From positions 4,092,001-4,156,000 of the forward strand of contig NZ_CP022753.1 in assembly GCF_002263495.1 (NCBI RefSeq): a stretch of 64,000 nt of DNA, given 5' to 3'. The translations under genes and the position numbers were made by a program. This stretch comes from Nocardiopsis gilva YIM 90087 (lineage in GTDB: Bacteria; Actinomycetota; Actinomycetes; Streptosporangiales; Streptosporangiaceae). This document shows, in pieces, positions 39,486 to 48,381 of the stretch. The notes beneath the pieces were generated by a model. The model worked only from the letters and a program-made list of their open reading frames with translations, had not been told where the DNA came from and did no database searches. Position 1 is the stretch's first letter. Each line of letters starts with the position of its first letter.

Positions 39486-39815
39486 TCAGGAATTCTTCGT
39501 GTCCAGCGAGACGAGCACGTCATCGCCATCGATCTTGACTGCGTACGTGGGGACCGGCTGCGTCGCCGGCGGGTTGATCGGCTTGCCCGACGAGAGCTCG
39601 AAGCACGAACCGTGCAGCCAGCACTCGATCGCGCCGTCCTCGACCTCTCCCTCGGACAGGTTCACCTCGGCGTGCGAGCAGATGTCGCTGATCGCGAACA
39701 CCTCGCCCTCGCTGCGGACGACGGCCACCGGAGTGTCGCCGACCTCCACGCCGAGCGCCCCCTCCTCGGGGATGTCGTTCAGCGAGCAGACCTTGGTGAA
39801 ACCGTCGTTACTCAT
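39486..39815 (-). CDS. Rieske-type [2Fe-2S] ferredoxin of the suf operon
   Basis: A 109-residue soluble Rieske protein. Cluster ligands are in the two boxes CSHAEVNL (Cys, His) and CWLHGSCF (Cys, His); the second Cys of that box is not a Rieske ligand in soluble ferredoxins. It resembles dioxygenase ferredoxins, but placement between sufD and sufC, recurring in actinobacteria, suggests electron supply to cluster assembly. ATG at 39815 overlaps the sufD end by eight bases. Confidence 0.92.
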   Translation of the reverse strand: MSNDGFTKVCSLNDIPEEGALGVEVGDTPVAVVRSEGEVFAISDICSHAEVNLSEGEVEDGAIECWLHGSCFELSSGKPINPPATQPVPTYAVKIDGDDVLVSLDTKNS

Positions 39816-40992
39816 GCCGGGCCAGCTTCTCCTCGACCTCGTCCATGATCCGGTCGCGCAGCTCCGGGATCTCGATCGTGTTGATCAGCTCGGCGAAGTA
39901 GCCGCGGATGACCAGGCGGCGCGCCTCGTCCTCCGGGATACCGCGCGACTGGAGGTAGAACAGGTGGATGTCGTCCAGGCGGCCGCTGGCACTGGCGTGC
40001 CCGGCGCCCTCGACCTCACCGGTGAAGATCTCCAGGTTGGGGACGGAGTCGATCCGGGTGCCGTCGGTGAGGGCGAGGTTGCGGTTGTGCTCGTAGGAGT
40101 CCGTGCCCTCGGTGCCCTCGCCGATGATGACGTCACCGATCCACACGCCGTGCGCGCCCTCGCCGCTGAGCGCGCCCCGGTAATTGACGCGGCTGCGGGT
40201 GTTGGACACGTTGTGGTCGATGAGCGAGCGGTGCTCGTGGTGCTGGTTGTCGCCGGTGAAGTACAGGCCGTGCAGCTCGGCGTCGCCCCCGCGGCCGGTG
40301 TAGCCGACCTTCGGGGAGAGCCGGACCAGGTCGCCGCCGAGGGTGATCACGTGGCTCTTGAAGCGGGCGTCGCGGCCGACCTTGGTGTACTGGTGGGCGA
40401 CGTGGACCGCGTCGGTGTCCCAGTCCTGCAGGCTGATCACCGTGAGCTTGGCGCCGTCGTCGACGATGAACTCGACGTTGTCGGCGTAGACCGCGGAGCC
40501 GGCGTACTCCAGGACGACGGTGGCCGAGGCGTGGCGCTCGACGTGCACCAGCACGTGGCCGTAGGCGTCGCCCTGCTCGGCGCCGGTGGTCGTGATGAAG
40601 ACCGGCTCGGAGACCGCGGTCTCCTTGGGCACGGTGACGACCGTGGCGCCGTGGAACTTGTCGAAGTCGCGGTAGGCCAGGGCGCTCACGCGGTCGGTGG
40701 GCAGGAACGAGGTCCCCAGGCGGGGGTCGTCGGAGCCGACACCGGTCTCGACGGTGACCTCGGCGGGCGCACGCGTCTCGACCTTGACGACACCGTCGCT
40801 GATGTCCCGGCCGTCGTGCAGACCGCGCAGGCGGCGCATCGGGGTGAAGCGCCACTCCTCCTCGCGGCCGGTGGGCACGGGGAACGCGTCGACGTCGAAC
40901 GAGCCGTGCACGTCGAGTTTGGAGATCGGAAGCTCCACGTCGCCGTGGGAGTGTTCCTTGATTCCGAGATTCGGGCTGGCCAACTTAACCAA
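39808..40992 (-). CDS. sufD: Fe-S cluster assembly protein SufD
   Basis: A 394-residue beta-helical scaffold protein. Family landmarks are [17 protein letters not shown] near residue 43, [18 protein letters not shown], and [33 protein letters not shown] in the C-terminal half, with [30 protein letters not shown] at the end. It pairs with SufB on SufC. The start is TTG at 40992, with AAGGAG close by; it overlaps the sufB stop by eight bases, so translation is coupled. Confidence 0.94.
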   Translation of the reverse strand: MVKLASPNLGIKEHSHGDVELPISKLDVHGSFDVDAFPVPTGREEEWRFTPMRRLRGLHDGRDISDGVVKVETRAPAEVTVETGVGSDDPRLGTSFLPTDRVSALAYRDFDKFHGATVVTVPKETAVSEPVFITTTGAEQGDAYGHVLVHVERHASATVVLEYAGSAVYADNVEFIVDDGAKLTVISLQDWDTDAVHVAHQYTKVGRDARFKSHVITLGGDLVRLSPKVGYTGRGGDAELHGLYFTGDNQHHEHRSLIDHNVSNTRSRVNYRGALSGEGAHGVWIGDVIIGEGTEGTDSYEHNRNLALTDGTRIDSVPNLEIFTGEVEGAGHASASGRLDDIHLFYLQSRGIPEDEARRLVIRGYFAELINTIEIPELRDRIMDEVEEKLARHE

Positions 40993-42397
40993 CCGCTCCT
41001 TCCATCTGCAGCTCGATCAGCCGGTTCAGTTCCAGCGCGTACTCCATGGGAAGCTCGCGCGCGATGGGCTCGACGAACCCGCGCACGATCATCGCCATGG
41101 CCTCGTCCTCGTCCAGGCCCCGGCTCATCAGGTAGAAGAGCTGGTCCTCGCTGACCTTGGAGACGGTCGCCTCGTGGCCGAGCTCGGTGTCGTCCTCGCG
41201 GATGTCGTTGTACGGGTAGGTGTCGGAGCGGCTGACGGTGTCGATCAGCAGCGCGTCACACTTGACCGTGGACTTGGCGCGCTCGGCGCCCTCCTGCACC
41301 TGCACCAGGCCGCGGTAGGACGCGCGGCCACCCGCGCGGGCCACCGACTTGGAGATGATGGTCGAGGAGGTGTTCGGCGCGCAGTGCACCATCTTGGAGC
41401 CGGTGTCCTGGTGCTGGCCTTCGCCCGCGAAGGCGATGGACAGGGTCTCGCCCTTGGCGTGCTCGCCCATCAGGTAGACGGCCGGGTACTTCATGGTCAC
41501 CTGGGAGCCGATGTTGCCGTCGACCCACTCCATGGTGGCGCCCTCGTAGGCGACGGCGCGCTTGGTCACCAGGTTGAAGACGTTGTTCGACCAGTTCTGG
41601 ATGGTCGTGTACCGGCAGCGCGCGTTCTTCTTGACGATGATCTCGACGACCGCGGAGTGCAGCGAGTCGGTCTTGTAGATCGGTGCGGTGCAGCCCTCGA
41701 CGTAGTGGACGTAGGCGCCCTCGTCGACGATGATCAGGGTCCGCTCGAACTGGCCCATGTTCTCGGTGTTGATCCGGAAGTAGGCCTGCAGCGGGATCTC
41801 GACGTGCACGTTCTTGGGCACGTAGATGAAGGAGCCGCCGCTCCACACCGCCGTGTTCAGCGCGGCGAACTTGTTGTCGCCGGACGGGATGACGGTGCCG
41901 AAGTACTCCTCGAAGATCTCGGGGTACTCCTTGAGCGCCGTGTCGGTGTCGAGGAAGAGGACGCCCTGCTCCTCCAGGTCCTCGCGGATCTGGTGGTAGA
42001 CGACCTCGGACTCGTACTGCGCGGCGACGCCGGCGACCAGGCGCTGCTTCTCGGCCTCGGGGATGCCGAGCTTGTCATAGGTGTTCTTGATGTCCTCGGG
42101 CAGGTCCTCCCAGGAAGCGGCCTGCTGCTCCGTGGACCGGACGAAGTACTTGATGTTGTCGAAGTCGATCCCCGAAAGGTCGGCACCCCAGGAGGGCATC
42201 GGCTTCTTGTCGAAGAGCTTCAGCGACTTGAGCCGACGCTTCAGCATCCATTCCGGCTCATCCTTCTTGGCCGAAATGTCGCGGACGACCTCTTCGTTCA
42301 GGCCGCGCCGAGCCGAGGCTCCGGCCTCGTCACGGTCGGCCCAGCCGTACTCGTAGGTTCCGAGCCCCTCGAGCTCGGGGTGCGCGATAGACGTCAT
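40985..42397 (-). CDS. sufB: Fe-S cluster assembly protein SufB
   Basis: A 470-residue scaffold protein. Signatures include [15 protein letters not shown] near residue 45, [17 protein letters not shown], the [30 protein letters not shown] segment, and the C-terminal [20 protein letters not shown] followed by [15 protein letters not shown]. The Cys in [11 protein letters not shown] is the conserved sulfur-accepting residue. It is the core on which clusters are built with SufD and SufC. ATG at 42397 has AGGAGG nine bases upstream. It follows sufR by 67 bases. Confidence 0.96.
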   Translation of the reverse strand: MTSIAHPELEGLGTYEYGWADRDEAGASARRGLNEEVVRDISAKKDEPEWMLKRRLKSLKLFDKKPMPSWGADLSGIDFDNIKYFVRSTEQQAASWEDLPEDIKNTYDKLGIPEAEKQRLVAGVAAQYESEVVYHQIREDLEEQGVLFLDTDTALKEYPEIFEEYFGTVIPSGDNKFAALNTAVWSGGSFIYVPKNVHVEIPLQAYFRINTENMGQFERTLIIVDEGAYVHYVEGCTAPIYKTDSLHSAVVEIIVKKNARCRYTTIQNWSNNVFNLVTKRAVAYEGATMEWVDGNIGSQVTMKYPAVYLMGEHAKGETLSIAFAGEGQHQDTGSKMVHCAPNTSSTIISKSVARAGGRASYRGLVQVQEGAERAKSTVKCDALLIDTVSRSDTYPYNDIREDDTELGHEATVSKVSEDQLFYLMSRGLDEDEAMAMIVRGFVEPIARELPMEYALELNRLIELQMEGAVG

Positions 42398-42464
42398 TAC
42401 GCGGATCCTCCTGGACTCAGACGTCCTTCATCTAGCATTGCTGGCAATTCCGCCCTGGCCTGCT

Positions 42465-43208
42465 TCACCGGGGTTCGGGCGGGTCCTCTCGGGCGATGTC
42501 GCGGGGGGTGACGTGTGTGGTGCACACGCCGTCGCCGTGGGCGATGGTCGCGAGCCGCCGCACCGGCGTCCCCAGCAGCCGGGCGAAGGCCTCGACCTCG
42601 GCCTCGCACAGTTCAGGGAACTCCGCCGCGACGTGCGCCACCGGGCAGTGGTGCTGGCACAGCTGCTCGCCGCCGCCGGGCGCCGGGGCCTCACCCGCCG
42701 TCGCCGCGTAGCCGTCGTTGGACAGCGCCTCGGCGAGCAGCCGGACCCGTTGCTGCGGGGGTACGGATTCGAGCAGCGGCCGATACCGGCGCTCCAGATC
42801 GGCGACCTGGCGCCGGGCGAACTCGGTGACGGCCTCGGGTCCCGCCGTCTCGGCGAGAAAACGCAGGGCGCTGGAGGCCAGGTCATCGTATCCGTGCACG
42901 AACGCATCACGGCCGGCTTCGGTGATGGCGAAGACACGGGCCGGACGGCCCCGACCGCGGCGCCCGTGCGGACGGGCATCGCGGGCCTCAACCATTCCCT
43001 CATCCATCAAGTTGTCAAGGTGGCGGCGGATGGCCGCCGGTGTCAGTCCGAGGCGCTCCCCCAGCGTGGACGCCGTGATCGGACCGTGTTCCAAGATGAG
43101 CCGTGCGACCCGCGCGCGGGTACCGGTCTCGGCCCCCCGCTCGGGACCGACGGGCACCCGGGGCGCGCCGGAATCGACGCTCCCGTCTGCTCGTCGTGTG
43201 CTGCTCAT
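42465..43208 (-). CDS. sufR: SufR, iron-sulfur cluster-binding repressor of the suf operon
   Basis: A 247-residue regulator. The DNA-binding winged helix (ARVARLILEHGPITASTLGERLGLTPAAIRRHLDNLMDEGMV) is at about residues 32-75. The C-terminal half has the cysteines of a cluster site: LCQHHCPVAHVAAEFPELC and, later, DGVCTTHV. By analogy with cyanobacterial and mycobacterial SufR, the cluster-loaded protein represses suf and releases when clusters are lost. ATG at 43208 follows the operator by five bases and has no ribosome binding site, so a leaderless or near-leaderless message is likely; an ATG at 43277 is upstream of the operator and less plausible. Confidence 0.9.
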   Translation of the reverse strand: MSSTRRADGSVDSGAPRVPVGPERGAETGTRARVARLILEHGPITASTLGERLGLTPAAIRRHLDNLMDEGMVEARDARPHGRRGRGRPARVFAITEAGRDAFVHGYDDLASSALRFLAETAGPEAVTEFARRQVADLERRYRPLLESVPPQQRVRLLAEALSNDGYAATAGEAPAPGGGEQLCQHHCPVAHVAAEFPELCEAEVEAFARLLGTPVRRLATIAHGDGVCTTHVTPRDIAREDPPEPR

Positions 43209-43213
43209 GTTTT

Positions 43214-43228
43214 TCACAACATCAGTGT
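43214..43228. promoter_or_regulatory. SufR-type operator
   Basis: Read toward sufR the site is ACACT-GATGT-TGTGA, that is ACACT-N5-TGTGA, which as I recall is the motif reported for mycobacterial SufR. It lies five bases before the sufR start, where it would block transcription initiation. It also lies about 385 bases from the divergent ABC transporter start. Confidence 0.8.
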
Positions 43229-43610
43229 GGCGTAAATCAGTCCCGGCGGGCAACCGGCATTTCATGCACTTGCTCACGCAGGCAAGCCTTGCCTAACAGG
43301 CATTTCTCCACGCACACCCCTGCGACCTCCGTCTGCGCAGCCGGAGTCGCGCACCGAAATTCTCGAAACCCGATACGGCGCGTCCACAATGCGAGACAGC
43401 AATGAGGGCGTGAAAACGTGCGGCACCACAGGTGACGACCATGCGAGGGCGGCGGATATTCCCGCCGACCCACCCCGACTTATCGCGGCGCGCGATCGCG
43501 CGCCGACGCGGCGGCGGTTGCCGACACCGCCGCGGGAGATACTCCCAGGCCCTTGCCAAAAGGACGGGGGTGTGCAAGGAGGCCGCAGAGCGGCCGTAGA
43601 CTCTCAGTTC

Positions 43611-44588
43611 ATGAGCACAGCCGCGGTCGAGGTCTCCGACTTGGTCAAGAGCTATGGCGACACCACCGCCGTGGCGGGCCTGTCGTTCACCGCACCCCGC
43701 GGCGCGGTGACCGCGCTGCTGGGCCCCAACGGGGCGGGCAAGACAAGCACCATCGAGATCTGCGAGGGGTTTCGGTCAGCCGATTCCGGCCGGGTCCGAG
43801 TGCTGGGCCTCGACCCCGTGGCCGACGCGGCCGCGCTCAAGCCCAAGGTCGGCGTGATGCTGCAGTCCGGCGGTGTCCCCACCGGGGCCCGCGCCGGGGA
43901 GTGGCTGCGCCTGGTGGCGTCGTTCCATGCCCGACCCGTCCCACCCGACACGCTCCTGGAGCGGCTCGGCCTGCTCTCGGTCGCCACGACGCCCTTCCGC
44001 CGCCTGTCGGGCGGACAGCAGCAGCGGCTGTCCCTGGCCGCCGCCGTCATCGGCCGCCCCGAGCTCGTCTTCCTCGACGAGCCGACCGCCGGGCTCGACC
44101 CGCAGGCGCGCATGGCCACCTGGGACCTCATCGGCGAGCTGCGCGCCGCCGGGGTCGGCGTCGTGCTCACCACGCACTACATGGACGAGGCCGAACGCCT
44201 CGCCGACCGTGTGGTGATCATCGACCACGGCCGCGTGGTGGCCGACGGCACCACCGACGACCTCACCGACACCCGCCAGGAGCTGCGCTTCGCGGCGAAG
44301 GGCGGGCTCGACACCGACAGCCTGCTCGCGGCGCTGCCGCCCGCGAGCCGGATCGAGGTGCGGTCCGATGAAACCTCCAGCGACCGGTCCGGGCGGGGCC
44401 ACGAGGACGACGCGGTCCGCTACGTCATCACCACAGCCGCCGCGGACGACATCGGCCCCGAGTTCGTGGCCACGGTCACCACCTGGTGCGCCGCCAACGG
44501 CGTCCTCCCCCAGGACCTGCGTGTGCAGCGGCGTACCCTCGAAGACGTCTTCCTCCATCTCACCGGCCGGGACCTCCGCGAGACATGA
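43611..44588 (+). CDS. ABC transporter ATP-binding protein
   Basis: A 325-residue cytoplasmic ATPase of the drug/antibiotic export (DrrA-like) type. Walker A is LLGPNGAGKTS (about residue 41), Q-loop KVGVMLQSGG, signature LSGGQQQRLSLA, Walker B LVFLDEPTAGLDP and H-loop LTTHYMDEAERL. The C-terminal 90 residues are the extra domain found in DrrA/CcmA-like subunits. ATG at 43611 lacks a strong ribosome binding site. Its stop overlaps the permease start (ATGA). The pair is divergent from sufR, as are ABC genes beside the mycobacterial suf operon; its substrate is unknown. Confidence 0.88.
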   Translation: MSTAAVEVSDLVKSYGDTTAVAGLSFTAPRGAVTALLGPNGAGKTSTIEICEGFRSADSGRVRVLGLDPVADAAALKPKVGVMLQSGGVPTGARAGEWLRLVASFHARPVPPDTLLERLGLLSVATTPFRRLSGGQQQRLSLAAAVIGRPELVFLDEPTAGLDPQARMATWDLIGELRAAGVGVVLTTHYMDEAERLADRVVIIDHGRVVADGTTDDLTDTRQELRFAAKGGLDTDSLLAALPPASRIEVRSDETSSDRSGRGHEDDAVRYVITTAAADDIGPEFVATVTTWCAANGVLPQDLRVQRRTLEDVFLHLTGRDLRET

Positions 44589-45382
44589 GCAGCAACTCCG
44601 TCCAGAACTCCCCGACGACGTTCGCCCCCGCGCCGGGGGCGGCGCCGATGCACCGCATGGTGCGCACGCAGGCCGCCATGGAGCTGCGCATCCTGCTGCG
44701 CAACGGCGAGCAGCTGCTGCTCACCATGGTCATCCCGGTGCTGCTGCTGGTCGGGTTCAGCCTCACCTCGGTCCTCGACATCGGCGCGGGCTCGCGCGTC
44801 GACTTCCTCGCCCCCGGCATCCTCGCCCTGGCCGTGATGTCCACGGCCTTCACCGGACAGGCCATCGGCACCGGCTTCGAGCGGCGCTACGGCGTCCTGA
44901 AGCGGCTCGGAGCGACCCCGCTGTCGCGGTTCGGCCTGATCGCGGCCAAGACCCTTGCCGTGGTCGCCGTGGAGGCCCTGCAGATCGCGGTGATCTGCGG
45001 CGTCGCCCTCGCCCTGGGCTGGTCGCCTCACGGCGGAGTCGTCGGCGCGCTGTACGCCGCCCTGCTCATCGTGCTGGCCACCGCCGCGTTCAGCTCGCTG
45101 GCCCTGCTGATGGCCGGAACTCTCCGCGCCGAGGCCACCCTGGCCGCCGCCAACCTGGTCTACGTGGTGCTGCTGGGGCTGGGCGGCGTCATCTTCTCGA
45201 TCGACCGCTTCCCCTCGGCCGTGCAGCCGGCGCTGGAGGCGCTGCCGATCACGGCACTGGCCTCCGGCCTCCGCTCCGTCCTGACCGAGGGCGCGTCCCC
45301 CGCGGTGCTCCCCATCATCGTGCTGGCCGCCTGGGCGGCCATCGGCGCGGCACTGGCCGCCCGCTTCTTCCGCTGGGAGTAG
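44585..45382 (+). CDS. ABC-2 type transporter permease
   Basis: A 265-residue membrane protein with six predicted helices in the ABC-2 arrangement: one after residue 46, a pair around 80-105, helices near 130-150 and 155-180, and a last at 240-258. The loop FERRYGVLKRLGATPLSRFGLIAAK is the conserved coupling helix of this family. It should form an exporter with the overlapping ATPase gene. ATG at 44585 shares four bases with the preceding stop. Convergent with the small ribbon-helix-helix gene 18 bases away. Confidence 0.88.
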   Translation: MSSNSVQNSPTTFAPAPGAAPMHRMVRTQAAMELRILLRNGEQLLLTMVIPVLLLVGFSLTSVLDIGAGSRVDFLAPGILALAVMSTAFTGQAIGTGFERRYGVLKRLGATPLSRFGLIAAKTLAVVAVEALQIAVICGVALALGWSPHGGVVGALYAALLIVLATAAFSSLALLMAGTLRAEATLAAANLVYVVLLGLGGVIFSIDRFPSAVQPALEALPITALASGLRSVLTEGASPAVLPIIVLAAWAAIGAALAARFFRWE

Positions 45383-45400
45383 GCCGCTGAGGTAGTCCCG

Positions 45401-45688
45401 TCAGCAGATCGTCGGCCCCTTGTCATCGGGCAGCAGCCCGGCCTCCCGCATGAACTGTCGCGCTCGCTGCCGAGACTCTTCCGACAGCGGCCCGTGTTCG
45501 GCCTCGTAGGCGGCGATAAGCTCGCGCGACGACTCTTCGACCTGTTGACGCCAAGCGGCCGCGCGCAGCTTCTCCTGGAACGCGTCCTTCGCCCACGACG
45601 ACACCGATTGTCCGCTTTCCTTGGCAGCGGCCCTGACCAGGTCCGCGACTTCGTCAGGCACTGAGACCGACAACCTGCGTACCGCCAT
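45401..45688 (-). CDS. Ribbon-helix-helix (CopG-like) small protein, possible orphan antitoxin
   Basis: A 95-residue protein. The first 45 residues (RRLSVSVPDEVADLVRAAAKESGQSVSSWAKDAFQEKL) form a typical ribbon-helix-helix DNA-binding domain; the rest is a charged helix. Such proteins are usually antitoxins with a PIN or RelE-type toxin directly downstream. Here the stop at 45401 is followed at once by the convergent permease gene, so no toxin partner exists on this strand. It may be an orphan antitoxin or a stand-alone repressor. ATG at 45688 is the family-consistent start. Confidence 0.78.
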   Translation of the reverse strand: MAVRRLSVSVPDEVADLVRAAAKESGQSVSSWAKDAFQEKLRAAAWRQQVEESSRELIAAYEAEHGPLSEESRQRARQFMREAGLLPDDKGPTIC

Positions 45689-45806
45689 GTGGGTACCGTA
45701 CGGCCCGGCCGGGACCTCCCCCACTGTTTTTCGAAACTCCCCGGACAATCGGCCGTGCCCGGGTCGCACGTGCTCCGGTGCCCAGGCGGCTCGGTAGGGT
45801 CGCCCC

Positions 45807-46184
45807 GTGGAATTCATCGGCGTGCCCTGGTTCGTGGTGGTGCGACACCTGGGACCACCCCTCCTGCTCCTCGCTGTCGGGGCCGTCGTAGTGCTGCGTC
45901 GCCGCCCCTCCCGACCCAGGTTGGTGTGGGCTGCGCTCACGGTGAACCTCATGGCCGCAGCGCTGCCCTTCGCGTGGGTCCTGGTGCAGGCCCTCACCGG
46001 CCACACGAGCGAGACGGTCGTCGGGCTGATCATGACCCTGCTGCAGCCGGCTGTCGGGATCGCGGCGTGGCTGCTGCTCTTGGCAGCCCTCCCGCGTCGC
46101 GGCGCCCCGGACCCGGTGCGGTCGGCACGACCCGCCCGGGTTCTCTCCGGTCGGGCGGAGGAGTCCGCCGCGGCCCGGCGCTGA
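45807..46184 (+). CDS. Small membrane protein of unknown function
   Basis: A 125-residue protein with three hydrophobic helices (about residues 7-30, 38-62 and 70-94) and an Arg-rich cytoplasmic tail. I do not recognise it. GTG at 45807 has a weak AGGG upstream. It may be cotranscribed with the proline-rich membrane protein 69 bases downstream. Confidence 0.6.
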   Translation: MEFIGVPWFVVVRHLGPPLLLLAVGAVVVLRRRPSRPRLVWAALTVNLMAAALPFAWVLVQALTGHTSETVVGLIMTLLQPAVGIAAWLLLLAALPRRGAPDPVRSARPARVLSGRAEESAAARR

Positions 46185-46253
46185 CCCCGCGAGGTCGGCG
46201 GCACCATCTCCCCCTCTCCCCTCACTTCCCTCGATCGGACGCAAGGTGGTCAC

Positions 46254-46799
46254 ATGTTCGGCGCAGACCTGACAGAACTGTTCAATCTCGTCATCTGGAA
46301 TATCCCGGAAGTGCTGATCGGCGCGATCGGCGCGATCTTCGCCCTGGTCAAAAGCACGAAGTCGCGCGGGCTCGTCGTCACCGCGATGGCGCTGCTCGCG
46401 ATCAGCGGGGTCCTCGGCATGGTCTGGCAGGCCGCGATCGTCCCGTCGCTCAGCTACGACGCGTTCGCCGGTGTCGCGCTGGCCTATGGCGTCGTGAACC
46501 GGATCCTCACCGTCGCCATCTGGGTGCTCTGCCTGATGGCGATCTTCCGTCGTTCCCCCGAGCAGACCCCCGCCGTGCCGGGCCCCGCCTTCGGTACCGG
46601 GCCGCAGCCCGGATACGCGCCCGCTCCGAGCCGACCCGCGCCGCACGGCTACGGCGCTCCCTGGCCGGGCCACCAGCCGCCGCCCGGTGGTGCCCAGCCG
46701 TACCCGGGCGTCCAGCCGCAGCCGGGGGTACAGCCTCACCCCGGCCCCGCGCAGCCGCCCGCTCCCGGCGGGCCGGAGCGGCCGAACCCGGGGGCCTGA
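46254..46799 (+). CDS. Membrane protein with proline/glycine-rich tail
   Basis: A 181-residue protein with three or four transmembrane segments in residues 10-100, then a cytoplasmic or exposed tail of about 75 residues. The tail is dominated by Pro, Gly, Gln, Tyr and His, with repeats such as GVQPQPGVQPHPG. The tail is low-complexity and presumably disordered. ATG at 46254 follows AAGGTGG. Function unknown. It converges on the arginine deiminase gene with only 15 bases between. Confidence 0.68.
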   Translation: MFGADLTELFNLVIWNIPEVLIGAIGAIFALVKSTKSRGLVVTAMALLAISGVLGMVWQAAIVPSLSYDAFAGVALAYGVVNRILTVAIWVLCLMAIFRRSPEQTPAVPGPAFGTGPQPGYAPAPSRPAPHGYGAPWPGHQPPPGGAQPYPGVQPQPGVQPHPGPAQPPAPGGPERPNPGA

Positions 46800-46814
46800 C
46801 GCCGTCGCGCCTAC

Positions 46815-48035
46815 TCAGGCGTCGCGCTCGATCGGGCAGGTCATGCAGTGTGGCCCGCCCCTCCCCCGGCCGAGTTCGCTGCCGCCGATGGTGATGACCT
46901 CGATGCCGTTCTTGCGCAGGTAGGTATTGGAGGTCATGTTGCGCTCGTAGGCGATCACCACCCCGGGCTCCACGGCGAAGACGTTGCAGCCGTCGTCCCA
47001 CTGTTCGCGTTCCGTGGAGAACACATCCTGGGTGGGCGTGAGCACCGTGATGTCGTCGAGGCCGGCGGCGTGCGCGATCGCGCGGTGCATGTCCTCCGGT
47101 GGGTGGTCGGTGACCTTGAGCTCCTTCTCGTTGTCGCCCGGCTCGATGGTGTAGGACGGCAACATGCCCAGGCCCGCGTACTTGGTGAACACCCCGTAGT
47201 CCACGTTGGTCATCACGGTGTCGAGGTGCATCACCGCGCGGGCCTTCGGCATCCACAGTCCGAGGATCCGGTCGGCGCCGCCGCGGGCGAAGAGTTCGTG
47301 GGCGAGCAGCTCCACGGCCTGGGGCCGGGTCCGCTCGCTCAGCCCGATCAGGACCGCGCGGTTGCCGATGGGCATGACGTCGCCGCCCTCGATGGTCGCC
47401 GGAGCCCACGCCCGGCCGGGGTTCCAGACCTCGAAGTCGGCCCCGGTGAACATCGGATGCCAGGCGTAGACCGCCTCGTAGTGGATGGTCTCGCGGCGCC
47501 GCGCCTTCTTGCGCATCGGGTTGATGGAGACCCCGTTGTACAGCCAGCAGGACGTGTCGCGGGTGAAGATGTGGTTGGGCAGCGGGGTGAAGACGAAGTC
47601 GTCCATGCCGAGGGTGTGGAACCAGACCGATCTGGGTTCGGTCATGTGCTGGAGCAGTTCGCGCTTGGTGATGCCGCCGATGAGGAAGCGGCGCAGGGTC
47701 TCAGCGTCCATCGCGTCGAAGGCGGTACGGATGGCGTCGACCGCCATCGGCCCGAAGAAGCGGTCGTCCAGGACGCTGCCGAGGATGTAGGCACGGGCCT
47801 CCGGGATCTCCAGGACGTCCTGGAGCAGCCGGTGGAAGTAGTGGACCCGGATGCCCCGGTCGTACAGCTGCTCGACGAAGGCGTCGTGCTCCTCCTGGGC
47901 GCGCCGAACCCACAGGACATCGTCGAAGAGCAGCTCGTCGTTGTTCGATGGGGTGAGCCGTTTGAGTTCTAGATCCGGGCGGTGAACGACCACCTGGCGG
48001 AGCCGCCCCACCTCCGACGCGACCGAAAACCCCAT
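46815..48035 (-). CDS. arcA: Arginine deiminase
   Basis: A 406-residue enzyme that converts arginine to citrulline and ammonia. The nucleophile is Cys397 in [14 protein letters not shown] at the C-terminus. Other guanidine-site segments are [16 protein letters not shown] (Asp), [24 protein letters not shown] and [11 protein letters not shown] (His/Asp). The N-terminus [20 protein letters not shown] is the family signature. ATG at 48035 follows GAGGG. The adjacent upstream gene on the same strand is an amino acid permease, but no carbamoyltransferase (arcB) or carbamate kinase (arcC) gene is present, so the pathway is incomplete here. Confidence 0.95.
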   Translation of the reverse strand: MGFSVASEVGRLRQVVVHRPDLELKRLTPSNNDELLFDDVLWVRRAQEEHDAFVEQLYDRGIRVHYFHRLLQDVLEIPEARAYILGSVLDDRFFGPMAVDAIRTAFDAMDAETLRRFLIGGITKRELLQHMTEPRSVWFHTLGMDDFVFTPLPNHIFTRDTSCWLYNGVSINPMRKKARRRETIHYEAVYAWHPMFTGADFEVWNPGRAWAPATIEGGDVMPIGNRAVLIGLSERTRPQAVELLAHELFARGGADRILGLWMPKARAVMHLDTVMTNVDYGVFTKYAGLGMLPSYTIEPGDNEKELKVTDHPPEDMHRAIAHAAGLDDITVLTPTQDVFSTEREQWDDGCNVFAVEPGVVIAYERNMTSNTYLRKNGIEVITIGGSELGRGRGGPHCMTCPIERDA

Positions 48036-48180
48036 GGTCCCTCGGTTTCTCTCGCGAATTCGCAACGCCGGAAACATTCCCCGCGTGCCCTTCGCGAACC
48101 CCGGTGGGAGCGGCGCGACACCGGTCCCACCGGGGCGCAGCCGAGGTGACGCGGGTCAGGGCCTCAAGGAAGCGGCTACG

Positions 48181-48381
48181 CCGCGCTCACGATCCTCGCT
48201 CACTCCACCGCCGAAGCAATCGGGCCTTCGGCCGTGGCGGCATCGGCGCCTACGTTCACTCGCTCGCGTTCGCGACAGCGCCTCCCTCCGCGCTCACGCT
48301 CCTCGCTCACTCCACCGCCGAAGCAATCGGGCCTTCGGCCGTGGCGGCATCGGCGCCTACGTTCACTCGCTCGCGTTCGCG
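48181..48381. repeat. 94-bp tandem duplication of the permease 3' end
   Basis: Two copies, 48181-48274 and 48288-48381, differ at one base and are offset by 107 bases. The second copy covers the last 25 codons of the permease gene, the stop and 19 bases beyond; the first is an untranslated duplicate placed after the stop. Each copy contains the inner inverted pair CGAAG...CTTCG. Confidence 0.95.

Noticed and set aside
46600-46790. Short sequence repeats in the proline-rich tail
   Set aside because: They encode a low-complexity Pro/Gln/Gly tail of the membrane protein and are explained by that coding sequence.
48181-48381. Possible CRISPR repeats
   Set aside because: There are only two copies of 94 bases and one short 13-base gap, and one copy is part of a coding sequence. 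No cas genes are present.
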